Shown here one piece after another: positions 30,420 through 38,917 of a DNA stretch of 64,000 nucleotides. The position numbers and the translations under genes were made by a program. Below the pieces are notes generated by a model that saw only the letters and a list, made by a program, of their open reading frames with translations, ran no database searches and had not been told where the DNA came from. Numbering within the stretch: position 1 is the first letter of the stretch; each line of letters starts with the position of its first letter. The stretch comes from Streptomyces lycii (GTDB lineage Bacteria > Actinomycetota > Actinomycetes > Streptomycetales > Streptomycetaceae), in the NCBI RefSeq assembly GCF_009735685.1, contig NZ_WHPN01000426.1, positions 1 through 64,000 on the forward strand. Direction: 5' to 3'.

Positions 30420-30542
30420 CGGCGCGTCTGCGAGGTGACGGGCCGCGAGGCGGCGCGTCCGGGAGACGGTGCGTCCGCGAGGTGACGGGTCGCGAGATGG
30501 CGCCTCCGCGAGGCGGAGGGCTGCAAGGCAGTGCGTCCGTGA
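30420..30542. repeat. Degenerate GC-rich repeats after recX
   Basis: Variations of GCG(A)GGTGACGGG and GCGAGATGGCG recur every 20-30 bp between 30420 and 30542 and lead into the 74-bp duplication. There is no plausible gene in 30369-30828. Confidence 0.5.
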
Positions 30543-30690
30543 GATGGCGCGGCCGTGAGGCGGAGGGCCGCCCTCATACCGGGTGCGTTCGGGGCGGCCC
30601 GGCAACGCTTGGGGGTGATGGCGCGGCCGTGAGGCGGAGGGCCGCCCTCATACCGGGTGCGTTCGGGGCGGCCCGGCAACGCTTGGGGGT
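30543..30690. repeat. Perfect 74-bp tandem duplication
   Basis: Positions 30543-30616 and 30617-30690 are identical over all 74 bases and directly adjacent. The lack of any mismatch suggests a recent event or continuing homogenisation. Confidence 0.95.
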
Positions 30691-30729
30691 GCCGTGGCTG
30701 TCGTCGGGCACCCGCCGGGCATTACGGGA

Positions 30730-30823
30730 CAGCCCTCGCAGGGCTCAGGGGAGAAGACCGCCGGGGGTGCGGCCCCACAGCCCTCGCAGGGCTCGGGGAG
30801 AAGACCGCCGGGGGCGCGGCCCG
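30730..30823. repeat. 48-bp tandem repeat with an internal palindrome
   Basis: Two near-identical 48-bp-period units begin at 30730 and 30778. Each contains the palindrome AGCCCTCGCAGGGCT followed by GGGGAGAAGACCGCCGGGGG-type sequence; one unit has an extra A. Confidence 0.85.
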
Positions 30824-30828
30824 GTTCG

Positions 30829-32460
30829 TCAGGGCGAGGTGCGGGCCCCGTTCGCCGAAGCGGCCCCGGTCCCGGATGTCCCCGTGGTCCGGCTGCCGCC
30901 GGACGCCGCGTTCCGCGTGCTGCCGGCGCCCCGGACGATGTCGGCGCAGGCGTGGAGCTGGTCCGGCCGGACCCCCGGCACCGCCGCGGCGAGATGCCCG
31001 TCCGGCCTGATCAGCAGCACCGTGTGCGCGGGGGCGCCCGGATAGGCCTCCGCCACCAGCAGTTCGGCACGCACCGGGAGCGCCGTGACGGCGGCCGCCA
31101 GACGCGGCATCAGGCCCGCGCCCATCCAGTGCTTGCGGTCCCAGACACCGGTGCCCGGAGCGATCAGGAGCACCAGCAGATCGCCGCCCAGCCGCTCCCG
31201 GAGCCCGGTGACCGTCCCGTCCGGGGCGGTCACCGGTATGTCCTCCACCGGAGCGCCGGGCGGTGTGACCGGCAGGGCGGCCTCGGCGGCGGGCGGGGTG
31301 AGCGGGGAGCGCGCGTACACCGGCGGTGCGCCCAGCGGGCCCCGGCCCAGGTGGCCGTCCGTGAGCAGCGTGTCCTCCCCCCGGGTGCCCGGGAGCAGGG
31401 AGCGGCGGACGGTGGGCCAGGCGCCGCCGGACCGCAGCAGCGGCAGCGTCTGGTCGGCCGCGCGCAGCCGTGCGCCGACGGCTCCGCGCCGCTCGGCCTG
31501 ATAGCTGTCGAGGAGGGCGTCGGGGGCGCTGCCGTGCCGGACCAGCGCGAGTTTCCAGGCGAGGTTCTCCGCGTCCCGCAGTCCCTCGTCGAGCTGCTGG
31601 GTGCCGAGCGAGCCCAGCAGATGGGCGGCGTCGCCGGCGAGGAAGGCCCGGCCGGTGCGCCAGCGCCGGGCGAGCCGGTGGTGCACGGTGTGCACACCGG
31701 TGTCGAGGAGTTCGTACGGGGGGAGCCGGCCGCACCAGGTGGTGAGGGAGTCGTGGATCCGGGTGAGCAGCGCCTCGGGGGTGACGAGTTCGCCGCCGCG
31801 CGGGAACAGCCAGTCGATGCGCCAGACGCCGTCGGCCAGCGGCCGTGCCAGCGCCTCGCGTCCGCCCGGCGGTGACCGGTGCAGCACCGCCTCGCCGGGC
31901 CAGGGCAGTTCGGCACGGAGCGCGGCCACCGCGTGCCGTTCGACCGCCGTACGGCCGGGGAAGCGGACGTCGAGAAGTTTCCGCACGGTGGACCGGGCCC
32001 CGTCACAGCCGACGAGATGGCTGCCCCGGTGCCGGGTCTCGCCCGGCCCCCGGGTGTGGACGGTCACGCCCGTCGAGTCCTGGTCGAGCCCCGTGAGGCG
32101 GGTGCCGGTGAGGACGCGGGCGAGACCGTCCCCGTCCACGGCGGACCGCAGGGCCCGGGCCAGGAGGTGCTGCGGGAGGTGTACCGGCGCGTCCTCGCCC
32201 AGCTCCTGACGGTGTGCCGGACGGCGGCGGCGCAGCGTCCGCCAGGCGGACCAGCGGGCACCGGCGGCGGAGACCGGTGTACCGCAGAGCCGGTCGGCGA
32301 AGGCGGCGGTCTCCGGCCGGAGCACGGCGGTGCGGGCCGGCCGGGCGTCCTCGCCGTCCGCTGCCTCGTCGAGCAGCAGGACCGGGACACCGTGACGGGT
32401 GAGGGCCCGGGTGAGCGCGAGGCCGACGGGGCCCGCTCCGACGACGATCACCGGGTCCAC
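30829..32460 (-). CDS. FAD-dependent aromatic-ring monooxygenase (PheA/TfdB type)
   Basis: This 543-residue protein has the N-terminal dinucleotide-binding motif GAGPVG (residues 8-13), the DG motif LVGCDGARSTVRKLL and the second FAD motif FLAGDAAHLLGSLG, as in class A flavoprotein monooxygenases that hydroxylate phenolic substrates. A C-terminal thioredoxin-like region of the phenol-hydroxylase type follows and ends in a Gly/Ser/Thr/Ala-rich tail. The substrate is unknown and no pathway neighbours are present. GTG 32460 is chosen because GGAG lies 8 nt upstream and the FAD fold starts immediately; ATG 32565 is an alternative without such support. Confidence 0.82.
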   Translation of the reverse strand: MDPVIVVGAGPVGLALTRALTRHGVPVLLLDEAADGEDARPARTAVLRPETAAFADRLCGTPVSAAGARWSAWRTLRRRRPAHRQELGEDAPVHLPQHLLARALRSAVDGDGLARVLTGTRLTGLDQDSTGVTVHTRGPGETRHRGSHLVGCDGARSTVRKLLDVRFPGRTAVERHAVAALRAELPWPGEAVLHRSPPGGREALARPLADGVWRIDWLFPRGGELVTPEALLTRIHDSLTTWCGRLPPYELLDTGVHTVHHRLARRWRTGRAFLAGDAAHLLGSLGTQQLDEGLRDAENLAWKLALVRHGSAPDALLDSYQAERRGAVGARLRAADQTLPLLRSGGAWPTVRRSLLPGTRGEDTLLTDGHLGRGPLGAPPVYARSPLTPPAAEAALPVTPPGAPVEDIPVTAPDGTVTGLRERLGGDLLVLLIAPGTGVWDRKHWMGAGLMPRLAAAVTALPVRAELLVAEAYPGAPAHTVLLIRPDGHLAAAVPGVRPDQLHACADIVRGAGSTRNAASGGSRTTGTSGTGAASANGARTSP

Positions 32461-32569
32461 GGCGCGGCTCCAGCGGTTCGGCGGGTGGTCGGGGAGGAGC
32501 CGGAGGGTGGAGCCGAGTGCGCGATCACAGACCGTATGCAACCCATCGGGGGATACCCACGTCAAGCGA

Positions 32570-32599
32570 GGGGGGCAGCAGCTCGCGCTGCTGCCCCCC
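32570..32599 (-). terminator. Terminator of the gluABCD operon
   Basis: A perfect 13-bp inverted repeat (32570-32582 with 32587-32599) encloses the tetraloop TCGC, 47 nt beyond the gluD stop on the minus strand. Confidence 0.85.
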
Positions 32600-32646
32600 G
32601 GGCAGTTCTCCGCCCGGCCCCCGGCGGGCCGGCGGCCGGGCGGACG

Positions 32647-33576
32647 TCAGCCGGCGTTCGCGTCTCCGTCCCCGCCCGTGGGGCCTCCCGTACCGGCCAG
32701 TCCTCCGGTCACGGTGTCGCCCGGCGTGCCCGCGACGACGGCCCCGGTGCTCTTCTTGCCGCGCCGGATGCGGCCCTCCAGCCAGCTCGCGAAGCTGGTG
32801 AGGAGGAAGTTGAGCAGGATGAAGATCAGGGCGACCACGGTGAAGGCGGCGATCGTGTTCGCCCCGTAGTTCGCGGTGATCTCCCGGATCTGGCCGAGCA
32901 GTTCGCCGAAGCCGAGCAGCGCGCCACCGAGGGCGGTGTCCTTGACGATCACGACCAGCTGGCTGACCAGCGCAGGCAGCATCGCGGTGACCGCCTGCGG
33001 CAGCAGCACGTAGGACATGGTCTGTCCCTTGCGCATGCCGATGGCCTTGGCCGCGTCGGTCTGCCCGTGCGGCAGGGAGAGGATGCCGGCCCGGACGATC
33101 TCGGCGATGACCGAGGCGTTGTACAGCACCAGGCCGGTGACCACGGCGTACAGCGGACGGATCTCCGGCTCGATGGTGGTGAGCTGTGCGTACGCCTCGT
33201 GCGAGAACAGCATCAGCAGCAGCACCGGGATGGCGCGGAAGAACTCGACGACCGCGCCCGCGGGCATGCTGATCCAGCGGTGGTCGGAGAGCCGGGCGAT
33301 CCCGAAGAGCGCGCCGACGGGCAGCGCGATGACGATGGACAGCGCGGCGGCCTTGAGGGTGTTCAGCAGCCCGGGCAGCAGATAGGTCGTCCACACCCGG
33401 CCGTCGGTGACGAAGGGGCTCCACTTGTTGCCGGCCAGCTGGTCCTTGTCGGCCATGATGCCCAGGACCCACCAGGCGGCCAGGACGACGACGGCGACGA
33501 ACAGCACGGTGTAGAGCCAGTTCCGCCGCTTGGCGCGGGGCCCCGGGGCGTCGTACAGAACGGAGAGGTCACTCAT
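32647..33576 (-). CDS. gluD: Glutamate ABC transporter permease GluD
   Basis: This 309-residue inner-membrane permease of the polar amino-acid (HisMQ/GlnP) family has about five to six membrane segments and the EAA loop DAAKAIGMRKGQ...LPQA that docks onto the ATPase. The C-terminal 35 residues are Gly/Thr-rich and lie outside the family core. The ATG overlaps the gluC stop by four bases. It is the last gene of gluABCD, ended by the stem-loop at 32570. Confidence 0.92.
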   Translation of the reverse strand: MSDLSVLYDAPGPRAKRRNWLYTVLFVAVVVLAAWWVLGIMADKDQLAGNKWSPFVTDGRVWTTYLLPGLLNTLKAAALSIVIALPVGALFGIARLSDHRWISMPAGAVVEFFRAIPVLLLMLFSHEAYAQLTTIEPEIRPLYAVVTGLVLYNASVIAEIVRAGILSLPHGQTDAAKAIGMRKGQTMSYVLLPQAVTAMLPALVSQLVVIVKDTALGGALLGFGELLGQIREITANYGANTIAAFTVVALIFILLNFLLTSFASWLEGRIRRGKKSTGAVVAGTPGDTVTGGLAGTGGPTGGDGDANAG

Positions 33577-34247
33577 CGCTTCACCGCCACGCGCTTGCTG
33601 ACCCAGCCGAGCAGGAGGCCCGTCGGGAGGGTGAGGACAATGAACCCGAACGCGAACACGGCGAACACCAGGAAGATCGCGTCGCTTTCGTTCTCGATCA
33701 TTTCCTTCATCAGCAGGGCGGCTTCGGGAACGCCGATGGCCGCCGCCACCGTGGTGTTCTTGGTCAGCGCGATCAGCACGTTCGCCAGTGGCGCGACGAC
33801 CGAACGGAAGGCCTGGGGAAGGACGATGAGGGTCAGGACCTGGGTGAAGCCCAGGCCCAGGGCGCGCGCCGCCTCGGCCTGGCCGACCGGCACCGTGTTG
33901 ATTCCGGAGCGCAGTGACTCGCAGACGAACGTCGCGGTGTAGGCGACGAATCCGAGCACGGCCAGCCGGAAGCCCGCCTCCTTGGAGTCCCCGCCGCCGA
34001 GTGTCATGCCGAGGGTCTGGTAGAGCCCGAGCGAGGTGGCGACGATGATCACCGTCAGCGGTGTGTTCCGCATGACGTTGATGTACGTGGTGGCGAAGCC
34101 CCGCATCAGCGGAACGGGGCTGACCCGCATACCGGCCAGGATCGTTCCCCAGACCAGGGAGCCGACCGCCGAGTACAGGGTGAGCTGCACCGTCACCCAG
34201 AACGCTCCGAACAGGTCGTACTGTTCGAGATCTAGAAAGTCGAACAC
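33573..34247 (-). CDS. gluC: Glutamate ABC transporter permease GluC
   Basis: This 224-residue permease has the same family fold as GluD, with the EAA loop EAARALGLGFTQ...LPQAF and about five membrane segments; the two form the transmembrane channel of the importer. It is separated from gluB by 77 bp containing a strong hairpin and overlaps gluD by ATGA. Confidence 0.92.
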   Translation of the reverse strand: MFDFLDLEQYDLFGAFWVTVQLTLYSAVGSLVWGTILAGMRVSPVPLMRGFATTYINVMRNTPLTVIIVATSLGLYQTLGMTLGGGDSKEAGFRLAVLGFVAYTATFVCESLRSGINTVPVGQAEAARALGLGFTQVLTLIVLPQAFRSVVAPLANVLIALTKNTTVAAAIGVPEAALLMKEMIENESDAIFLVFAVFAFGFIVLTLPTGLLLGWVSKRVAVKR

Positions 34248-34280
34248 GTGTTCCCGCGCTCTCCCCTGGTTGGATGATGC

Positions 34281-34309
34281 GGCGCGCCGCCCGGGCCGGG
34301 CGGCGCGCC
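34281..34309 (-). terminator. Intercistronic hairpin between gluB and gluC
   Basis: A perfect 13-bp inverted repeat (34281-34293 with 34297-34309) encloses a 3-nt loop within the 77-bp gap between the binding-protein gene and the permease genes. In binding-protein transporter operons such hairpins often attenuate transcription or protect the upstream mRNA, giving more binding protein than permease. Confidence 0.7.
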
Positions 34310-34324
34310 GTCAGCCGGTCGTCG

Positions 34325-35152
34325 TCAGCTGGTTTCGGTGATCTTCGGCGCGGGCTCGTTCTTGTAGTCGGAGGGGCCGAAGTTGGCCTTCACGGCCTTC
34401 TCCCAGGAGCCGTCCTCGACCATCTTCTCGAGCGCGTCGTTGATCTTCTTCTGCAGCTCGGTGTCGCCCTTCTTGAGGCCGATGCCGTAGTTCTCGTCGC
34501 TGAGGTTCAGACCCGCGAGCTTGAACTTGCCCTGGTGCTCCTTCTGCGAGGCGTAGCCGGCCAGAATGGAGTCGTCGGTGGTCAGCGCGTCGACAGCCTT
34601 GTTCTCCAGGCCCGTCAGGCACTCCGAGTAGCCGCCGTACTCCTGGAGGTCGGCCTTGGGCGCGAAGTCGTTCTTGACGTTCTGCGCCGAGGTCGACCCC
34701 GTCACCGAGCAGAGCTTCTTGGAGTTGAGGTCCTTGGCGTCCGTGATCGACGAGTCGTCGGCGCGGACCAGCAGGTCCTGGTGCGCCAGGAGGTACGGGC
34801 CGGCGAAGCTGACCTTCTCCTTGCGCTCGTCGGTGATGGAGTAGGTCGCCGCGATGAAGTCGACGTCACCGCGGGAGATCAGGTTCTCGCGCTCCGCGCT
34901 GGGCGCTTCCTTCCACTCGATGTCCTTCTCGTCGTAGCCCAGCTCCTTGGCCACGTACGTCGCGACATCGACGTCAAAACCGGTGAACTCGCCGTCCGGC
35001 GTCTTCAGCCCCAGGCCCGGCTGGTCGAACTTGATGCCGATGGTGATCTTTTCCTCGTCACCGCTGCCACCGCTGCCGCCCCCGCAGGCCGTCGCGGTGA
35101 GGGTCAGAACGAGTGCAGCAGCGGCGGCAGCGCCGGCCTTGCGGAGTTTCAT
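34325..35152 (-). CDS. gluB: Glutamate-binding lipoprotein GluB
   Basis: This 275-residue extracytoplasmic solute-binding protein (SBP family 3) has a lipoprotein signal ending TATAC, with Cys23 as the lipidated residue, a Gly/Ser linker, and the family signatures FTGFDVDVATYVAKELG, RENLISRGDVDFIAATYSIT split across the sequence, and YGIGLKKGDTEL. It delivers glutamate to GluCD. GAGGAAG precedes the ATG. Confidence 0.93.
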   Translation of the reverse strand: MKLRKAGAAAAAALVLTLTATACGGGSGGSGDEEKITIGIKFDQPGLGLKTPDGEFTGFDVDVATYVAKELGYDEKDIEWKEAPSAERENLISRGDVDFIAATYSITDERKEKVSFAGPYLLAHQDLLVRADDSSITDAKDLNSKKLCSVTGSTSAQNVKNDFAPKADLQEYGGYSECLTGLENKAVDALTTDDSILAGYASQKEHQGKFKLAGLNLSDENYGIGLKKGDTELQKKINDALEKMVEDGSWEKAVKANFGPSDYKNEPAPKITETS

Positions 35153-35193
35153 GAGCGGACTTCCTCACGGTTGAAAGCGGTAAAGGTGGATCG

Positions 35194-35221
35194 CCGGCCC
35201 GGGCGCCGGAGGGCGGGCCGG
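35194..35221 (-). other. Small hairpin between gluA and gluB
   Basis: CCGGCCCG (35194-35201) can pair with CGGGCCGG (35214-35221) around a 12-nt loop in the 71-bp gap after the gluA stop. It is weaker than the gluB-gluC hairpin but occupies an equivalent position. Confidence 0.4.
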
Positions 35222-35223
35222 AC

Positions 35224-36000
<777 letters not shown>

Positions 36001-36039
36001 CGAGCTCTTGCTCCGTCCTCCTCGGTTGAGGAGTGACCT

Positions 36040-36067
36040 TAATGACCGTGGCCGACCAGCGTCATTA
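36040..36067. promoter_or_regulatory. Candidate operator between gluA and gluR
   Basis: TAATGAC (36040-36046) and GTCATTA (36061-36067) form a 7-bp inverted repeat whose arm centres are 21 bp apart, two turns of the helix. It lies 40-67 bp before the gluA start, in AT-richer DNA than its surroundings. GluR is an obvious candidate ligand, but this is inference. Confidence 0.35.
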
Positions 36068-36289
36068 CATCTGAGCCTAAATTGAGCATAACGATACGGC
36101 CACCACGCACCACGTACGGTGACCGCGCGACTGCGCAGACGGCGGCTTGGCTACCGGCTCCGTAACGGATGGCCGCGCGAGCCTCTTTCCGCTTGACGCC
36201 GGCTGCCCGAATCCGGCTGTATGCCCGAAGAGGACGCGCCGCGCCACCGGCCGCGCGGGCATCGCACGCCACGCACCGGAAGGGGGCCC

Positions 36290-36997
36290 ATGAGACTGCT
36301 GCTCGTCGAGGACGACGATCACGTGGCGGCGGCCCTGTCCGCGGTGCTCGCCCGGCACGGCTTCGACGTGACCCACGCGCGCAGCGGCGCCGAGGCACTC
36401 CAGTCGCTGCTGCCCGGCGGGGACGCGGCGCCCTTCGGTGTCGTCCTGCTCGACCTCGGCCTGCCCGACCAGGACGGCTTCGAGGTGTGCGGGAAGATCC
36501 GCAAGCTCACCACGACCCCGGTGATCATGGTGACGGCCCGCTCCGACGTGCGCTCCCGGATCCACGGCCTGAACCTCGGCGCGGACGACTACGTGGTCAA
36601 GCCGTACGACACCGGCGAGCTGCTGGCCCGTATCCACGCGGTGTTCCGGCGCACCGTCCCCGGTGATCCCGCCGACGGCGACAACCCCGCAGGGGAGGCC
36701 GAGCCGCTGCGCCTGGGCCCCGTCCACATCGAGCTGCCGACCCGCCGGGTACTGGTCGAGGGCATGCACGTGCCGCTGACCCGCAAGGAGTTCGACCTGC
36801 TGGCGCTGCTGGCGCAGCGGCCCGGGGTGGTCTTCCGGCGCGAGCAGATCATCAGCGAGGTGTGGCGGACCAGCTGGGAGGGGACCGGCCGCACCCTGGA
36901 GGTGCACATCGCCTCGCTCCGCTCGAAGCTGCGGATGCCCGCCCTGATCGAGACCGTGCGCGGCGTCGGCTACCGGCTCGTCGCGCCGGCCGGCTGA
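36290..36997 (+). CDS. gluR: OmpR-family response regulator, GluR-like
   Basis: This 235-residue regulator has an N-terminal receiver domain with phospho-acceptor Asp55 in LLDLGLPDQDG and the conserved KPYDTGELLARI, then a winged-helix DNA-binding domain with LTRKEFDLLALLAQRPGVVFRR (seen in parts) and VRGVGYRL. Its position next to gluABCD and gluK matches the GluR-GluK system that senses glutamate and activates gluABCD in S. coelicolor. GGGGG precedes ATG 36290; the open frame continues upstream without homology. gluK follows after 19 bp. Confidence 0.88.
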   Translation: MRLLLVEDDDHVAAALSAVLARHGFDVTHARSGAEALQSLLPGGDAAPFGVVLLDLGLPDQDGFEVCGKIRKLTTTPVIMVTARSDVRSRIHGLNLGADDYVVKPYDTGELLARIHAVFRRTVPGDPADGDNPAGEAEPLRLGPVHIELPTRRVLVEGMHVPLTRKEFDLLALLAQRPGVVFRREQIISEVWRTSWEGTGRTLEVHIASLRSKLRMPALIETVRGVGYRLVAPAG

Positions 36998-37016
36998 ACC
37001 GTACGGACCGTCCCCC

Positions 37017-38435
37017 TTGCGCACCCGACTTCTCCCGCTGCTCATCGTCCTCATGGCGGCCGTGCTGCTCGCGCTCGGCTTCCCGCTCGCGGGCAGCCTC
37101 GCCGCCGCCGAGCAGCAGCGGACGGTGGTCGACCGGATCGACGACACCGCCCGGTTCGCGGCCCTGGCCCAGTTCGTCACCGCGCGCCCGGTCGGCACCG
37201 TGCCCGCCGAGGACGAGGGCGGCCGGCTCGCCACGCTCCGCGCCGAGCTGGACCGCTATCACGACGTGTACGGCATCCGGGCCGGGGTCTTCTACCGCGA
37301 CCGCGCCGCGATGGCCGTGGCGCCCGTGGGCTGGACGGTCGCCTCCGAGGGGGAGATCGACCAGGCGTTCCGCGAGGCGCTGGCCGGCCGCCGCAGCCAC
37401 GACCCGGCGCAGGTCTGGCCCTGGGAGAACGGCCGGCTCGCCGTGGCGTCCCCGGTGATCCGGGACGGCGACGTCGTCGCCGTCGTCGTCACAGACTCGC
37501 CGACCGGGCAGATGCGTTCCCGGACGCTGCGCGGCTGGCTGCTGATCGGCGCCGGGGAGTCCGCGGCCATGCTGGTCGCCGTCGGCGCCGCGATCCGGCT
37601 CGCCGGCTGGGTGCTGCGGCCGGTGCGGGTGCTGGACGCGGCGACCCACGACATCGCGACCGGGCGGATGAACTCCCGGGTCGCCGCCGGGGGCGGGCCG
37701 CCCGAGCTGCGCCGGCTCGCCAAGTCCTTCAACGAGATGGCCGACAACGTCGAGGACGTGCTCGAACAGCAGCGGGCCTTCGTCGCCGACGCCTCGCACC
37801 AGTTGCGCAATCCGCTGTCCGCCCTGCTGCTGCGGATCGAACTGCTGGCTCTGGAGCTTCCCGAGGGCAACGAGGAGGTCGCGTCGGTCCGCGCGGAGGG
37901 CAAGCGGCTGGCCCGGGTCCTGGACGACCTGCTCGACCTGGCGCTGGCCGAGCACGCCGCGGCCGACCTCCAGCTCACGGACATCGCCGAACTCGCGGCC
38001 GAACGCGTCGGCGCCTGGCGGCCGGTGGCCGACCGGGAGGGGGTGTCCCTGCGCTACGAGGGCCCGGCGGGGGCCAGCGGCTGGGCGGACCCGATCGCGC
38101 TCTCCAGCGCCTTGGACGCGGTGGTCGACAACGCGCTCAAGTTCACTCCGGAGGGCGGTGGCGTCACGGTGTCCGCGGAGACCGGCGGCGAGGCCGACAC
38201 CGTGCGGATCGTGGTCGCCGACGGGGGGCCGGGCCTCACCGAGGAGGAACTCGAGCGGATCGGCGACCGGTTCTGGCGCAGCAGCCGGCACCAGAACGTC
38301 TCCGGTTCCGGACTCGGCCTGTCGGTGTCCCGGGCGCTGCTCGCCGCGGGCGGCGCGACCATCGGCTACGCGCCGAACGAACCGAACGGGCTGCGTGTCA
38401 CGATCACCCTGCCGAGGTCGGCGCCGCACGGGTGA
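37017..38435 (+). CDS. gluK: Sensor histidine kinase, GluK-like
   Basis: This 472-residue kinase has a first membrane segment (about 4-30), an extracytoplasmic domain of about 130 residues, a second membrane segment (about 165-195), HAMP, HisKA with phospho-acceptor His261 in DASHQLRNPLSALL, and HATPase_c with VVDNALKFTPEGG and SGSGLGLSVSRALL. It is the partner of GluR. The start is probably TTG 37017, because it gives the positively charged MRTRLL N-terminus before the first membrane segment; no good ribosome site is visible, so translation may be coupled to gluR. Confidence 0.86.
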   Translation: MRTRLLPLLIVLMAAVLLALGFPLAGSLAAAEQQRTVVDRIDDTARFAALAQFVTARPVGTVPAEDEGGRLATLRAELDRYHDVYGIRAGVFYRDRAAMAVAPVGWTVASEGEIDQAFREALAGRRSHDPAQVWPWENGRLAVASPVIRDGDVVAVVVTDSPTGQMRSRTLRGWLLIGAGESAAMLVAVGAAIRLAGWVLRPVRVLDAATHDIATGRMNSRVAAGGGPPELRRLAKSFNEMADNVEDVLEQQRAFVADASHQLRNPLSALLLRIELLALELPEGNEEVASVRAEGKRLARVLDDLLDLALAEHAAADLQLTDIAELAAERVGAWRPVADREGVSLRYEGPAGASGWADPIALSSALDAVVDNALKFTPEGGGVTVSAETGGEADTVRIVVADGGPGLTEEELERIGDRFWRSSRHQNVSGSGLGLSVSRALLAAGGATIGYAPNEPNGLRVTITLPRSAPHG

Positions 38436-38639
38436 GGGCGGGCGGCGCCGTGCGGGTGACGCCCGGGGCGGCCCCGTGCGGGTGGGGCGGGCGCCGGACG
38501 GGTGACGCCGCCCGGGGCGCGGTTCCGGATTGGGCCGGTACCGCGCCCCGGGCGGCGCCACCTGGAGGGGCCGACCGCCGGAATCGCGGGTTCGGCCCCG
38601 GCCGGGACCTGCCGCGTGGGCCTGCCGCCGGGCCTTCGG

Positions 38640-38900
38640 CAGCGGCCCCGACCGCCGGTCCCGCGGCCCGGAGCCGCCGTACCCGTGTCGGCAGCCGTCG
38701 TACGCGCGGTCCGGAGTCTCCGTACCCGCGGCCCGGGGCCTGCGTCCCCGCGGCCCGGGGCCTGCGTCCCCGCGGTCCGGTGCCGCAGCACCTTTCCGCC
38801 CGCGTGCGGCGGCACCTTCGGCCCGGTGCCGCCGCACGCGGACCGGAGGCGCCGCACGCCCACGCGGCCCGGAGGCGCCGCACCGCGCGTCTCCGGACCG
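38640..38900. repeat. Degenerate 22-24-bp minisatellite after gluK
   Basis: Two exact 22-bp units lie at 38725-38746 and 38747-38768, and related GCGGCCCGGAG/CCGTACC units flank them on both sides. The gap 38436-38917 between gluK and the mannosidase gene holds no credible gene. Confidence 0.7.
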
Positions 38901-38917
38901 CTCCCCGGGTCCGCCGC

